The notes: a model not told the origin generated them from the letters alone. A stretch of 13,295 nt of DNA from Candidatus Woesearchaeota archaeon (GCA_016215305.1 JACRKI010000086.1:1-13295); one strand, 5' to 3'; positions 6,419 through 13,008 are shown, counted from the stretch's first letter. Program-made: numbers and translations.

Positions 6419-6841
6419 CTAGACAATCAATCCTTTAACAATAAAAATAACCTTCTCAAATTTCTCTTTGTTTTTTTCATAGAATGCAGATGGGATTTGT
6501 TCTCCATAATAATTGAGTCTGTTTCTAGCATAATTCATTTCTGCGATGAGATATGCTTCTGCTTCATGTTGTGGATAATTCTTGTAAAAATATGTGATAA
6601 GACATTGATGATTTTTGGAGCGCAATCCTTTGGAAAGAAGAAGAGCAGTGAGTAATTCTTTGATTGCTTCATAATATCCTTCGACAAGAAAAGAGGTTTG
6701 TTCAGGAGTAAATGGTACGCTTTTCAGAAACTTCACTCGCGCATCAGCCATTTTTATGAGCGACTGTATTTTTGAAGGATCTTTTTCTGCTTCTCTGACA
6801 AAATCTTCCTTACAGGTTGTCCAATCCATGAAATCTCTCAT
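6419..6841 (-). CDS. HEPN-domain protein, candidate toxin of an MNT/HEPN pair
   Basis: A 140-residue, mainly helical protein. HEPN toxins are RNases with an R-x(4-6)-H motif in the last helices. The matching site here is RNRLNYYG (residues 106-113), with Arg-Asn retained but Tyr111 where HepT-type toxins have His. Identification rests on this motif, on length, and on coupling to a minimal nucleotidyltransferase: its ATG overlaps the MNT stop (ATGA, 6838-6841), the usual arrangement. If His is required for cleavage, this protein may be a weak or non-nuclease variant. Alternatively its tyrosines could be targets for nucleotide transfer by the partner, as reported for HepT/MntA. It is convergent with rpl11. 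Confidence 0.65.
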   Translation of the reverse strand: MRDFMDWTTCKEDFVREAEKDPSKIQSLIKMADARVKFLKSVPFTPEQTSFLVEGYYEAIKELLTALLLSKGLRSKNHQCLITYFYKNYPQHEAEAYLIAEMNYARNRLNYYGEQIPSAFYEKNKEKFEKVIFIVKGLIV

Positions 6842-7347
6842 TTGAGTTGAAAATATCCCCGCAATTTTATTCCATTGATAATATTATTTCGTAAATCTTT
6901 TGGAAGATGATTGATGTCTTTTTCTATAAAGAGTTGGATTTTATGTCCAAGTTTTTTCTCAAATTCTTTCAAAGAGATATTCTTTGGCTCTGCAGTTGTT
7001 TCAACAAAAATATCAATATCACTTTGTTTATCATACTCCCCTTTTCTGACGCTTCCAAAAAGAATAATTACTGAAGGGGAAAACTCTTTTTCAAGATATT
7101 CCATCAAATCAGAAGTAAAAAGTTTGTCAATAAGAAAGAATGTCTTTCGAAATCTGAAATAAGGGGTGGCGTTTGCTTTGATCTCTCGGGTGATGATGTT
7201 TTGTTCTTGAAGTTCTTTGACATAACGCTGCGCTGTTGCCAATGGTATTTTTGTTTGTTTGACAATCTCCCGCAGAGTAAATTGCTTTTCAGGCTGTTCA
7301 AAGAATAATTCCAGCATTTTGTTCCATTTTTGATACTTTTGTTTCAT
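6838..7347 (-). CDS. Winged-helix plus MNT nucleotidyltransferase (antitoxin)
   Basis: A 169-residue fusion. The N-terminal winged helix (residues about 5-65) contains KQFTLREIVKQTKIPLATAQ and RYVKELQEQNIITRE. The C-terminal minimal nucleotidyltransferase starts at IILFGSV. It carries the exact GSx10DxD motif (G98, S99, D110, D112), the NTP/metal site of polymerase-beta-fold transferases. A third carboxylate is not obvious (KIQLF at 136-140). In MNT/HEPN modules this protein inactivates the HEPN partner by nucleotide transfer. Here the fused DNA-binding domain suggests it is also the operon's repressor, which fits the palindromes between its TATA box and start. It overlaps the HEPN gene by four bases. 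Confidence 0.8.
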   Translation of the reverse strand: MKQKYQKWNKMLELFFEQPEKQFTLREIVKQTKIPLATAQRYVKELQEQNIITREIKANATPYFRFRKTFFLIDKLFTSDLMEYLEKEFSPSVIILFGSVRKGEYDKQSDIDIFVETTAEPKNISLKEFEKKLGHKIQLFIEKDINHLPKDLRNNIINGIKLRGYFQLK

Positions 7348-7350
7348 TTT

Positions 7351-7381
7351 TGGTACTTAAGTACCATATTTGGTATATAAA
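7351..7381 (-). promoter_or_regulatory. MNT/HEPN promoter with 16-bp palindromic operator
   Basis: On the minus strand the TATA box TTTATATA (7381-7374) lies 27-34 bases before the MNT ATG. Between them is the perfect palindrome TGGTACTTAAGTACCA (7351-7366). A third half-site, TGGTA (7371-7375), overlaps the TATA box and forms a second inverted repeat with 7362-7366 (TACCA-TATT-TGGTA). Bound repressor would cover the TATA box and the transcription start. Confidence 0.7.
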
Positions 7382-7400
7382 TTTTGTTGTTGTAGAACCT

Positions 7401-7445
7401 TCACAAACCAGCATCGCACAACACACGAACTAAGAAAAGCTTGGC
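7401..7445 (-). repeat. Upstream element copy 2 (MNT/HEPN side)
   Basis: Reverse-strand copy of the element at 3178-3218, with 22 bases identical (7424-7445) and a further similar stretch to 7401. It lies about 20 bases upstream of the MNT TATA box, in the same orientation relative to that gene as copy 1 is to argS. Confidence 0.65.
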
Positions 7446-7453
7446 TCAGGGGA

Positions 7454-7493
7454 CCCAATTTTTTCTTTGATTAATTTCTCGAAAAAAATTGGG
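7454..7493. repeat. Perfect 11-bp stem-loop between the MNT and hisS promoters
   Basis: CCCAATTTTTT (7454-7464) pairs exactly with AAAAAATTGGG (7483-7493) around an 18-base loop. It adjoins element copy 2 and is not shared with copy 1. It may be part of a structured transcript or a boundary between the divergent promoters. The rest of 7494-7581 shows nothing else. Confidence 0.45.
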
Positions 7494-7581
7494 GTAATTA
7501 TTATTATGAGTTATTTTTATCAATACTATCTTCAGAAAATTTCTTTGAAAAAAATCTAAAAGAGAACAAAACCATCGAAAC

Positions 7582-7589
7582 ATATAATA
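7582..7589 (+). promoter_or_regulatory. hisS TATA box (leaderless)
   Basis: ATATAATA lies 23-30 bases before the ATG at 7612, consistent with a leaderless mRNA and supporting that start over the out-of-frame ATG at 7608. Confidence 0.55.
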
Positions 7590-7611
7590 ACCTCTTCTCA
7601 TTCACGAATGC

Positions 7612-8934
7612 ATGGCAAAAATGGAACTCATGAACGCGAAAGGAACGCATGATTTTGGCCCAGAAGAAAAGATTCTTAGAGATAAAATTGAACACATTAT
7701 CACCGCGGTCTTTCGCTTGCACGGTTTTCCTCCACTCGAAACACCTGTCCTCGAAAGATTTGATCTCTTAGCAAGCAAATACGCAGGCGGCGCGGAAATC
7801 CTGAAAGAAACATTCAAATTGTACGACCAAGGAAAAAGAGAATTAGGATTACGATACGATCTCACAGTTCCCTTCTGCAGATTTATTGGGATGAATCCAA
7901 GTCTGAAAATGCCGTTCAAAAGATACCAAGTGGGAAGTGTCTATCGAGATGGTCCTGTCGCGTCAGACAGATTGAGAACATTCACCCAATGCGACGCGGA
8001 TGTTGTCGGAACAAAAAGCATGAGCGCAGATGCGGAGTGTTTGATGATCGCGGAAGCAGTCTTCAAACGATTAAAGATAAAAGCGCAGCTTGAAATAAAC
8101 AACAGAAAATTTCTTGACGGTCTTTTAGACGATCTTGAAGTGCCAAAAGAAAAATGGATTGACGCGATTCTTATCATTGACAAGATAAAAAAAGTAGATC
8201 AAAAAAAGATTGAATAAGAATTATAAACAGTAGTACTCACAAAACAACAAATCAAACGACTCCTCATCTTACTCAAAGAAACAAAAGGAACAAATCAGGA
8301 AAAAATAAAACATTTCCAAAAAGAGTTGAAGAGCCCGATAGCGCAGGAAGGCTTGAAAGAGTTGGAAGAGCTTTTTGCAGCGCTGCCAGACGCAGACAAA
8401 CGAAAATTCTTTTTTGTCCCAATTCTCTGTCGAGGATTAGCATATTATACAGGAACAGTCTATGAAGCAGTTGCGCCAGAAGAAGGAATCCACTCCTCAA
8501 TCGCAGCAGGAGGAAGATATGATAAAATGATTCAGCAATTCTTAGGATCACCGCAGGAATATCCTGCAGTCGGAATCAGCTTTGGATTAGATAGGCTTTA
8601 CATTATCATGGAACAAAGAGAAAAAGAAAAACCAAAGACAGTGACAGAGGTATTTGTGATCCCAATCAATACAGAGAAAGAGTGCGCGCATATAGTGCAG
8701 GAGTTGCGAGATGAAAATATCTGTACAGAAACAGATTTGATGAAGCGCGGCCCCTCAAAAAACCTTCAATACGCGAATTCTTTGGGCATTCCTTTTGTTT
8801 TGTTTGTCGGTGAAGAAGAAGTCAAGGCAAAAAAATACAAATTAAAGAATATGAAAACAGGAAACGAAGAAATGCTCACAGTTGCTGAATGTTTGCATGA
8901 GATAAAGAAGTTGAGAAATCATAGTCATTCTTGA
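7612..8934 (+). pseudogene. hisS: Histidyl-tRNA synthetase interrupted by two in-frame TAA codons
   Basis: Codes for a full-length class II histidyl-tRNA synthetase (440 codons before the final TGA), which charges tRNA-His. Seen are the N-terminal KGTHDFGPEE, motif 1 region, motif 2 (VGSVYRDGP then RLRTFTQCDADVVG), the HisA motif RGLAYYTGTVYE, AAGGRYD, motif 3 GISFGLDRL, and an anticodon-binding domain from about VFVIPINTEK. TAA occurs at 8215-8217 (codon 202) and 8224-8226 (codon 205). The frame then continues through KQQIKRLLILLKETKG in a helical insertion region, with no frameshift. Outside these codons the protein looks intact, although the usual Gly before motif-2 Arg is Asp (SDR). It is divergent from MNT/HEPN, and its 3' end overlaps TrmB by 10 bp. 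Decay, recoding and sequence error remain open. Confidence 0.85.
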
Positions 8935-9671
8935 CTCCAAAGGAGTTTGAATTGCGCAATAAAAGATTCTGTGACTCCTTTATTGTCAATTTGAAATAAA
9001 GTCAGATCATCTTTGGAAGCAACAGTAATTAATGTTTTTGTCTTGTACATCACAACAAAACAAGAAGAAAGAAATTGATTTGGCGCAAATTTTATTTTTG
9101 TTCCTGGAAGAACTTGAATTCTTTCTGCAATGCTTTTTGCGAGATCAGTGTATAATAGTTTGACTTTAATTCCTTTTTTTGAACGTCGTTTATGAAATTC
9201 TGCAATGTAGTTGAAGTATGCTTGATGGTGCAGCATTCCTCCTGTCACATAATATTCCTCTCCCGCATGAAGTGTTTTGAGTATCTCTTCATATGCAGTT
9301 TTTACTCCCTTAAGTCCTCGAAATATTGTTGCTTCTGATGTGTGTTTCGAATATTTTTGCTTGAGTTCAAGTTGTGGAATAATGTGTTGCAATTCTTCTC
9401 TTTGTTTTGCGAGGGATTCTTCTTTCTCTTTCATATAATCCAGAAGACGAGATGGAGCAGCTGCTTCAAAGTATTTCATGCCAGATTCAATGACAAAACT
9501 TGCAAGCCCTTTTTGCATCAGTTTCTCAAGAATCTCATAAATCTTTGAAGAGGATGCGCCAGACTTTTCAACAATTGGTCCAGTAGTGGAAGAACCAAGA
9601 TCAAGAAGTGCAAAGTAGACTTTAATCTCAGCTTTGGTGAGTCCAATAGTTTCGAGTATTTCAACGTCCAT
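8925..9671 (-). CDS. TrmB-family transcriptional regulator
   Basis: A 248-residue TrmB-like regulator. The N-terminal winged helix (residues 1-70) has the typical LETIGLTKAEIKVYFALLDL and SGASSSKIYEILEKLMQKGL. A coiled coil for dimerisation follows (about 75-105). The C-terminal domain (about 112-248) has FRGLKGVKTAYEEIL and IKVKLLYTD, as in TrmB effector domains related to the phospholipase D fold. Family members respond to sugars or other metabolites, but the ligand here is unknown. Only 13 bases separate it from relE upstream, with no separate TATA box seen, so it is probably the third gene of the abrB-relE-trmB operon. Its last 10 bases overlap the end of hisS tail to tail. Confidence 0.85.
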   Translation of the reverse strand: MDVEILETIGLTKAEIKVYFALLDLGSSTTGPIVEKSGASSSKIYEILEKLMQKGLASFVIESGMKYFEAAAPSRLLDYMKEKEESLAKQREELQHIIPQLELKQKYSKHTSEATIFRGLKGVKTAYEEILKTLHAGEEYYVTGGMLHHQAYFNYIAEFHKRRSKKGIKVKLLYTDLAKSIAERIQVLPGTKIKFAPNQFLSSCFVVMYKTKTLITVASKDDLTLFQIDNKGVTESFIAQFKLLWSQE

Positions 9672-9684
9672 AACTCATTGAAAC

Positions 9685-9927
9685 CTATTGTTCATCTTTG
9701 TGGTAAAGATCAAGGATGAACACAGTATCTTCTTCAAATAAGTAAGAAAGACGAAAAGAGCCAACATATAGTTCTCTAGTTCCTTTTCTGCCATATCGCA
9801 TTGGTTTTCCAATCTGTGGATTTTCTTTTATTTTTATGATTTGTTTGATAATCTTTTCTTTTATGTCTCTATTTTTAATCTTTTCAAACTCTTTCTTAAA
9901 GTCAGGATCAAAAATCGCATTTACCAC
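9685..9927 (-). CDS. relE: RelE/ParE-family toxin
   Basis: An 80-residue RelE-fold protein. In the family this is a ribosome-dependent mRNA endonuclease, or a gyrase inhibitor for ParE. Seen are the helical hairpin start FDPDFKKEFEKIKNRDIKEK, the strand segment GKPMRYGRKGTRELYVGSFR, and the C-terminal strands LSYLFEEDTVFILDLYHKDE. The Arg/Lys-rich core with a C-terminal Tyr-His is typical of archaeal RelE. The start is GTG at 9927, overlapping the AbrB stop by seven bases (GTGGTAA), so translation is coupled to the antitoxin. No alternative ATG fits the fold. The gene is intact and is likely neutralised by the upstream AbrB protein. Confidence 0.85.
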   Translation of the reverse strand: MVNAIFDPDFKKEFEKIKNRDIKEKIIKQIIKIKENPQIGKPMRYGRKGTRELYVGSFRLSYLFEEDTVFILDLYHKDEQ

Positions 9928-10187
9928 TTTTTCATTTCCTCTATGAATGCATCAAATTCCATTTTGATGCCTTTGCCTTCTTCAATGCGTTTGAGTGCTT
10001 CTTCAGTCCTTCGTGCAAATTCTATGTCTTCTTCAAAATTTTTGTCGAGCTTGTCTGCTTTTTTCATGATGAGTTGATGATCATTTTTAATGATAATTAA
10101 TTTATCTCCTTCTTGCATGTCTTCTCTCATCTCAGCAGGGATCACAACTTGTCCTCTGGAGCTCATTCTTGTTATCGCGACTTCCAT
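9921..10187 (-). CDS. AbrB/SpoVT-family antitoxin
   Basis: An 88-residue antitoxin. Residues 1-45 form a swapped-hairpin AbrB DNA-binding domain (RMSSRGQVVIPAEMRE then GDKLIIIKNDHQLIMKK). The remaining charged, helical tail (about 50-88, EEDIEFARRTEEALKRIEEG) would wrap the RelE toxin. The start is supported by a Shine-Dalgarno, GGGGTGAT, three bases upstream. It is the first gene of the operon and is likely autoregulated through the palindrome at 10205-10218. It overlaps relE by seven bases. Confidence 0.88.
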   Translation of the reverse strand: MEVAITRMSSRGQVVIPAEMREDMQEGDKLIIIKNDHQLIMKKADKLDKNFEEDIEFARRTEEALKRIEEGKGIKMEFDAFIEEMKKW

Positions 10188-10190
10188 AAT

Positions 10191-10230
10191 ATCACCCCGT
10201 ATGGTAAGATTAATCTTATTAGGTATAAAT
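10191..10230 (-). promoter_or_regulatory. abrB-relE promoter with 14-bp palindromic operator
   Basis: Read on the minus strand there is a TATA box (TATTTATA, about 10230-10223), then the perfect palindrome TAAGATTAATCTTA (10205-10218), then the Shine-Dalgarno GGGGTGAT (10191-10198) and the ATG at 10187. The palindrome lies at the expected transcription start, so bound AbrB or AbrB-RelE would block initiation. Confidence 0.65.
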
Positions 10231-10268
10231 AGTTTTCGCTATTCATGAGAAGAGATATAGAGAATTTT

Positions 10269-10307
10269 GAAAAAATCACTTTCTGAGATATAGGAGGTGA
10301 TTTTTTC
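10269..10307. repeat. Perfect 11-bp stem-loop carrying a consensus Shine-Dalgarno
   Basis: GAAAAAATCAC (10269-10279) pairs with GTGATTTTTTC (10297-10307) around a 17-base loop. The 3' side includes GGAGGTGAT (10293-10301), a full match to the archaeal anti-Shine-Dalgarno, but no start codon or frame follows. The T6 end could act as a terminator on the plus strand. It lies between the divergent abrB and CBS genes. Confidence 0.45.
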
Positions 10308-10340
10308 TATCTTCCATATAAAAAATTAATTTTTATAAGG

Positions 10341-10410
10341 TATAAATATATATTTCCCCCATGCCTTATAGTACCTGAAACAAGCAAAAAGACTGGGAAA
10401 ATCAAGGGGG
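10341..10410 (+). promoter_or_regulatory. Promoter and leader of the CBS-pair gene
   Basis: TATAAATATA (10341-10350) is the likely TATA box, predicting a start near 10370 and a leader of about 50 bases. A Shine-Dalgarno-like AAGGGGG ends at 10410, ten bases before the ATG at 10421, which is longer than usual spacing. A palindrome, AAAAATTAATTTTT (10321-10334), lies just upstream of the TATA box. Confidence 0.5.
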
Positions 10411-10420
10411 ACATACGCAC

Positions 10421-10852
10421 ATGCAAATTAAAGAAATAATGAAACCAGTATATCGGGTGCCTTATTCCATGAACATTGCAGGGGTTGCAGTGACGATGAC
10501 ATTGAATAAAACCCACTGTGTGATTGTGGATCATTTTGATGGCTCACTTGGGATTGTGACAGAGAAAGACATTATTCGTGATGTGGTCTCCAGATGCAGA
10601 GATGCTGCGGCAGTTCGCGCGTGGGAGATTATGAAACAGCCATTGATTACTGCTGACGAAGAAACTGATATGCGTGATGCCATTGAGATTATGCGAAGAC
10701 AGAAAGTGAGAAATCTTGTGGTCACGCATGGGGAAGAGATCATTGGTGTGGTCAAGCGAAGCACCATTTTAAACAGCATCAAATTTGAAGAAGAGGATTA
10801 TTGGACTGTTGAAAGAGAAGCAGTTGTTCAGAGAACTCCGTTCATCCACTAA
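10421..10852 (+). CDS. Stand-alone CBS-domain-pair protein
   Basis: A 143-residue protein made almost entirely of two CBS domains: residues about 3-58 (IKEIMKPVYRVPYSMNIAGV ending GIVTEKDIIRDVV) and about 67-122 (AWEIMKQPLITADEETDMRD ending GVVKRSTILNSI). CBS pairs (Bateman modules) bind adenosine nucleotides and regulate a partner domain or protein. No catalytic or DNA-binding domain is attached. The C-terminal 20 residues are outside the fold. It is monocistronic, with its own promoter and a good terminator, so it probably acts in trans as an energy or nucleotide sensor. The partner is not evident from the neighbours. Confidence 0.88.
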   Translation: MQIKEIMKPVYRVPYSMNIAGVAVTMTLNKTHCVIVDHFDGSLGIVTEKDIIRDVVSRCRDAAAVRAWEIMKQPLITADEETDMRDAIEIMRRQKVRNLVVTHGEEIIGVVKRSTILNSIKFEEEDYWTVEREAVVQRTPFIH

Positions 10853-10874
10853 CAACATCCGTGATATAAAGATG

Positions 10875-10910
10875 AGCACATGCCTGCGGAAGTGGGCGTG
10901 TGCTTTTTTT
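10875..10910 (+). terminator. Stem-loop plus T7 terminator of the CBS-pair gene
   Basis: AGCACATGCC (10875-10884) pairs with GGCGTGTGCT (10895-10904), ten pairs with one G-U, around a 10-base loop. It runs directly into seven T (10904-10910). It resembles a bacterial rho-independent terminator. The T-run ends exactly where the convergent metAP stop begins. Confidence 0.75.
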
Positions 10911-11816
10911 CTACTTCGTCAAACAAACAACTTCATCATCAATCAAGAAAGTATGTTCTGCCTGACTCACAAGTCCTTTGGAAATTTCAACAAGCGGCGC
11001 GTGTCCATGCACATTGCCATTCAATTTCAGCTGCGATAACGCGAGTGAAACTTTATTGACGCCATATTTCTCATCCAGCCATCGCCGTGCGAATGGAACA
11101 TGACCAAACGCTTCAATGTCCTGCATCACTTGACGTGCGATCGGACTGCGAACTGCTTTGTGAGAAAGCTCTTCAAAAATAACTGTTTCTCCGCCTTCTT
11201 TAATCCGACCTTCGCCAGTTGATGCAAATGGTTCGATCGCGATAATCATTCCTTTCTGAAGCGCGGTTTTTTCTTTAGTGTCATAATTGGGAATGGATGG
11301 AGAGGTATGGATGGAATACATCGCAATCCCGTGCCCAGATAAATTTCGAATAGGTTGGAATCCGTAGGACATAATTGTTTCTTCCACAGTTTTGCCAATT
11401 TCGCCAAGCGTCACGCCGACGCGCAAAACTTTCGTTGCGTTTGCGAGTGCTTGCTGTGATGCTTCAACGAGTTTCTGATGTTTGCCAGACAAATCAATAG
11501 TGTACGCAGTGTCGCCGATTGCGCCTTCAAAGCAAACGCCGATGTCCACTTTCAAAATCTGATCTTTGAGAAGAATAGTATCGTCTTTGACTGGCGTGTA
11601 ATGCGCGGCGATTTCGTTCAAAGAAAGATTGACAGGAAATCCTGGTGTTGCTCCTTTTTCTCGAATTTTATTCTCGATTGCGTTTGCGACATCAAGCAAT
11701 TTCGCGCCAGGTTTAATGAGAGATTTAGACCACTCGCGAACTTCAGAAGCGATTTTGCCAGCTTTGATCCATTTTTCTTTGTCTTCTGGATTCATGATGT
11801 TTGGAAATTGCTGCAT
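10911..11816 (-). CDS. map: Methionine aminopeptidase, type II (archaeal)
   Basis: Removes the initiator methionine from nascent proteins; a cytosolic dinuclear metallopeptidase of the pita-bread fold. All five metal ligands can be placed in a 301-residue protein: D91 (KVDIGV), D102 (GDTAYT), H162 (SGHGI), E195 (AIEPFA) and E287 (QAEHTF). H170 (YSIH) matches the second active-site histidine. The insertion before the last ligand marks type II, and spacing is close to that of the Pyrococcus enzyme. The frame opens at 11855, but I chose ATG 11816 because a TATA-like ATTTAAAC (11845-11838) lies 22-29 bases upstream, giving a leaderless mRNA and the usual family length of about 295-300. It is convergent with the CBS gene. 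Only 52 bases separate it from the radical SAM gene upstream. Confidence 0.95.
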   Translation of the reverse strand: MQQFPNIMNPEDKEKWIKAGKIASEVREWSKSLIKPGAKLLDVANAIENKIREKGATPGFPVNLSLNEIAAHYTPVKDDTILLKDQILKVDIGVCFEGAIGDTAYTIDLSGKHQKLVEASQQALANATKVLRVGVTLGEIGKTVEETIMSYGFQPIRNLSGHGIAMYSIHTSPSIPNYDTKEKTALQKGMIIAIEPFASTGEGRIKEGGETVIFEELSHKAVRSPIARQVMQDIEAFGHVPFARRWLDEKYGVNKVSLALSQLKLNGNVHGHAPLVEISKGLVSQAEHTFLIDDEVVCLTK

Positions 11817-11837
11817 GGAAGAGAAAAAGAAGGATTT

Positions 11838-11845
11838 GTTTAAAT
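11838..11845 (-). promoter_or_regulatory. map TATA box (leaderless)
   Basis: ATTTAAAC read on the minus strand lies 22-29 bases before ATG 11816. It falls within the first in-frame codons of the longer frame starting at 11855, which argues against that longer start. Confidence 0.5.
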
Positions 11846-11868
11846 GCTTTTTCACAAAATAATGAATC

Positions 11869-13008
11869 TCACTTCAAGAATTCAACCTCAAGTTCGAACT
11901 GGTCAGCAGTGGGATATTCTTTCACGAGCGCAGGAAGCAATCCCTGTTTCAAAAAATATTTTTTGTGTTGTTTTGCGTGCTGTCTGGAAAGAAGCAAACG
12001 CACCTTCAGAGGATCAAGAACAATCTGTTCAGAAGACAAATGAAGATCATGCTGAATCTTTGTCAAAAATACATGAAGCTGCTGCAATAACAGCGTTTTA
12101 TCAGCAGCATCAAGTTTCCGTCGATAGCCAACGCCAGGAGCGAGTTCAGGAAGATACAACGCGCCTCTGCTGAGAATTCCTTCAGCGTCAACAACATCAA
12201 AAGATCTTTTAACGTTCTCTGATTCTCGTTTGATTCTGTTCGTGAGCTGAATCCCATCTTTGAGTTTTGCGGTGCAGACATGGCAGGCAAGAGGATATTG
12301 TTTTTCCTGCGCATATTGAAGCAGCTCTAATCCAAGATCAAGCGATCCAGAAATTGCGTAACTAAATTTTCCTGTTGTCGAGAATCCCATTTCTCCGAGT
12401 TTGCTCATGCGATTGTCCGCGCGTTCAAGTTCATTGAAATTAATGAAGGTGACTTTGTCCTGCACAAAATCAAGAAGTTCTTTGAGCTCTTGTTTTTTCG
12501 TCGGAATAAGCGGCACTTCAATGCCGATATGCCAGGGATATTTTTGCGCGAGCGCGATTCGCGGCCACAATTGTTTTGTTTCCAAATCAGGATGAAATCT
12601 GATTTCATCAAGTCCTGCGAGAAATAATCGCTCGAGATTTTTTTCATTCACCAGATTAAGGGAAGTATACAGATGAATGTGAAATTGCTTTCCAAACTTA
12701 TTTTTAAGTTTCTGGATAAACTCAACAGTTCTGTCTATTTTGCTGAGGGGATCGCCGCCGGTAATGCCTGCTCCTTTTGCGTTCATAAGTTCAGCTTCAA
12801 GAATGACATCTTCTGCGTTCTCGACTTTTCGTTCGTTTGCGTACATCACGTCGTTGCCGTATTTCAAGTCAGAAATCGGACAAAAATAGCAGGTTCGCGG
12901 GCAAATGCCGGTTACAAAAAGCACGAGTTTTTCTCCTTTGACGCAGTATTGGCAGCCAAGAGGAAGTTCTTTTGTGTTGTAGGAGTAATATTGGTTTTGG
13001 CTGATCAT
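11869..13008 (-). CDS. COG2108-type radical SAM protein
   Basis: A 379-residue radical SAM protein, related to the pyruvate formate-lyase activating enzyme group and matching the uncharacterised archaeal family COG2108. The CxxxCxxC motif binding the catalytic 4Fe-4S cluster is CPRTCYFC (C36, C40, C43). GGDP (83-86) is the SAM-binding GGE-like motif. Two extra pairs stand out: C19-x-x-C22 before the radical SAM motif (GCQYCVKGEKLVLFVTG) and C241-x-x-C244 (ACHVCTAKLKDG). Together they could hold a second metal or iron-sulfur site. The N-terminal CVKGEKLVLFVTGxCP block is characteristic of the family. The substrate is unknown. A TATA box at 13031-13038 gives a leaderless start at 13008. Residues beyond about 330 are a helical tail. 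Confidence 0.85.
   Translation of the reverse strand: MISQNQYYSYNTKELPLGCQYCVKGEKLVLFVTGICPRTCYFCPISDLKYGNDVMYANERKVENAEDVILEAELMNAKGAGITGGDPLSKIDRTVEFIQKLKNKFGKQFHIHLYTSLNLVNEKNLERLFLAGLDEIRFHPDLETKQLWPRIALAQKYPWHIGIEVPLIPTKKQELKELLDFVQDKVTFINFNELERADNRMSKLGEMGFSTTGKFSYAISGSLDLGLELLQYAQEKQYPLACHVCTAKLKDGIQLTNRIKRESENVKRSFDVVDAEGILSRGALYLPELAPGVGYRRKLDAADKTLLLQQLHVFLTKIQHDLHLSSEQIVLDPLKVRLLLSRQHAKQHKKYFLKQGLLPALVKEYPTADQFELEVEFLK

Noticed and set aside
8150..8330. A frameshift as the cause of the hisS break
   Set aside because: The frames at 7612 and after 8226 are identical modulo 3, and the HisRS-like reading resumes directly, so only substitutions at 8215 and 8224 are needed.
10245..10286. 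A 13-codon leader peptide upstream of the CBS gene
   Set aside because: The TATA-like sequence is too close to its ATG (about 15-22 bases) and there is no ribosome-binding site, so it is mentioned only within the stem-loop finding.
11478..12173. Plus-strand frames opposite map and the radical SAM gene
   Set aside because: They are antisense shadows of two clearly recognised genes with all catalytic motifs.
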